From assembly GCA_026770585.1 (NCBI GenBank), contig MU646679.1, forward strand, positions 391,194 to 404,939: a DNA stretch of 13,746 nt. The letters run 5' to 3'. Each line of letters starts with the position of its first letter. Positions within the stretch are counted from its first letter, which is position 1. Of the stretch, positions 13,147 to 13,746 are shown one piece after another. Position numbers and translations under genes: made by a program. The notes below the pieces were generated by a model. It was not told the DNA's origin. It ran no database searches and saw nothing but the letters and a program-made list of their open reading frames with translations. This DNA is from Baffinella frigidus (Eukaryota; Cryptophyceae; Cryptomonadales; Baffinellaceae).

Positions 13147-13515
13147 GGGGTTGAGTGTGTAGTGTGTAGTGTGTAGTGTGTGGTGTGGTGTGTGTAGTGT
13201 GTGGTGTGTGGTGTGTGGTGTGTAGTGTGTAGTGTGTAGTGTTCAGGGTTCAGTGTTCAGTGTTCAGTGTTTATTGTGCAGTGTGTAGTGTGCAGTATGT
13301 AGTGTTTAGTGTTTAGTGTGTAGTGTGTAGTGTGTAGTGTGTAGTGTGTAGTGTGTAGTGTTCAGTGTTCAGTGTTCAGTGTTCAGTGTTCAGTGTTCAG
13401 TGTTCAGTGTTCAGTGTTTAGTGTTTAGTGTGTAGTATGTAGTGTTTAGTGTGTAGTGTTTAGTGTTGAGTGTTTGGTGTTGAGGATTTGGGGGTTTGGG
13501 GTTTGGGGTCGAAGA
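13147..13515 (-). repeat. Heptamer array of GTGTAGT / GTTCAGT type
   Basis: A 7-bp array where GGG has become GTG: TGTAGTG blocks (13153-13240, 13315-13360), TTCAGTG (13360-13418) and TTTAGTG, ending in GGGTTTGGGGTTT. The minus-strand edge at the left reads CCCCAACGACACAG|GAGC, an acceptor-like border. Confidence 0.92.
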
Positions 13516-13534
13516 CCATAACCCAGTTTGTATA

Positions 13535-13664
13535 CGCAGTTGACTGATTGCGAGAGAGTTGACTGATTCGGCCGGCGTACGGCGCGTAGACTATCGGATC
13601 ACTTAATTCAAGACTTCGAGAGTTATAAGGAAGAAGAAGACGAAGCCGAACACGGCGCTCGCTC
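13535..13664 (+). repeat. Diverged repeat pair, copy 2
   Basis: Partner of 13025-13117. Downstream, GACTTCGAGAGTTATAAGGA-AGAAGAAGAC is a decayed copy of the CGAGAGTAATAAAGAAGAAA unit of 12283 and 12583, then CACGGCGCTCGCTCCTGTGA before the final array. Confidence 0.55.
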
Positions 13665-13674
13665 CTGTGAGCGT

Positions 13675-13746
13675 CGTTGGGGTTTGGGGTTCGGGGTTTG
13701 GAGTTCGGGGTTCGGGGTTCGGGGTTTGGGGTTTGGGGTTTGGGGT
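13675..13746 (-). repeat. Terminal GGGGTTT/GGGGTTC array running off the window
   Basis: GGGGTTT and GGGGTTC heptamers to the last base. On minus the border reads CCCCAACGACGCTCACAG|GAGC, nearly the same as the 13147 array border. Confidence 0.92.

Overview
The window reads as nuclear DNA of a eukaryote: coding segments are interrupted by GT-AG introns, AATAAA signals occur, there are no bacterial-style operons, and telomere-like heptamers of the TTTAGGG type are everywhere. The ankyrin proteins (GRTAEVRQLLAEGADIED-type N-terminus) resemble, from memory only, the large ankyrin families of cryptophyte algae; a cryptophyte or other microalga is my best guess, unproven. The setting looks subtelomeric or repeat-rich heterochromatic: few genes in a dense mosaic of telomere-like arrays, miniature inverted-repeat elements, long palindromes and minisatellites.

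Layout. 1-540: C-rich (CCCTAAA-type) array. 541-1820: dispersed repeats and a 226-bp palindrome. 1832-2584 (minus): a two-exon ankyrin gene whose intron is mostly a telomere-like array. 2675-3260: repeats. 3511-4793 (plus): a two-exon orphan membrane-protein gene, then a GACGCT minisatellite. 5053-5886 (plus): a second ankyrin gene with a conventional intron and one frameshift. 5890-8550: 100-bp TA-flanked MITEs, small palindromes, a 31-bp tandem repeat, two large G-rich arrays and short minus-strand exon-like frames around them. 8696-11130: palindromes, a C-rich array and a composite element with direct and inverted repeats. 11490-11904 (minus): another exon pair split by an array. 11791-13746: inverted repeat, a three-copy cassette, a minisatellite and two more heptamer arrays reaching the window end.

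Main idea: the arrays are not randomly placed. In the ankyrin gene at 1832-2584, removing the array from GT to AG rebuilds an exact ankyrin repeat. Three other arrays lie between minus-strand open frames with similar borders (GTCYA-type donor, CAG|G acceptor), and three more have a CAG|G acceptor at one edge. Telomere-like repeats may therefore be acting as introns or intron-seeding ('introner'-like) elements here. A second theme is that copies of the same dispersed repeat carry a hairpin at the same place but with unrelated stem sequences. Gene calls beyond the three main genes are tentative.
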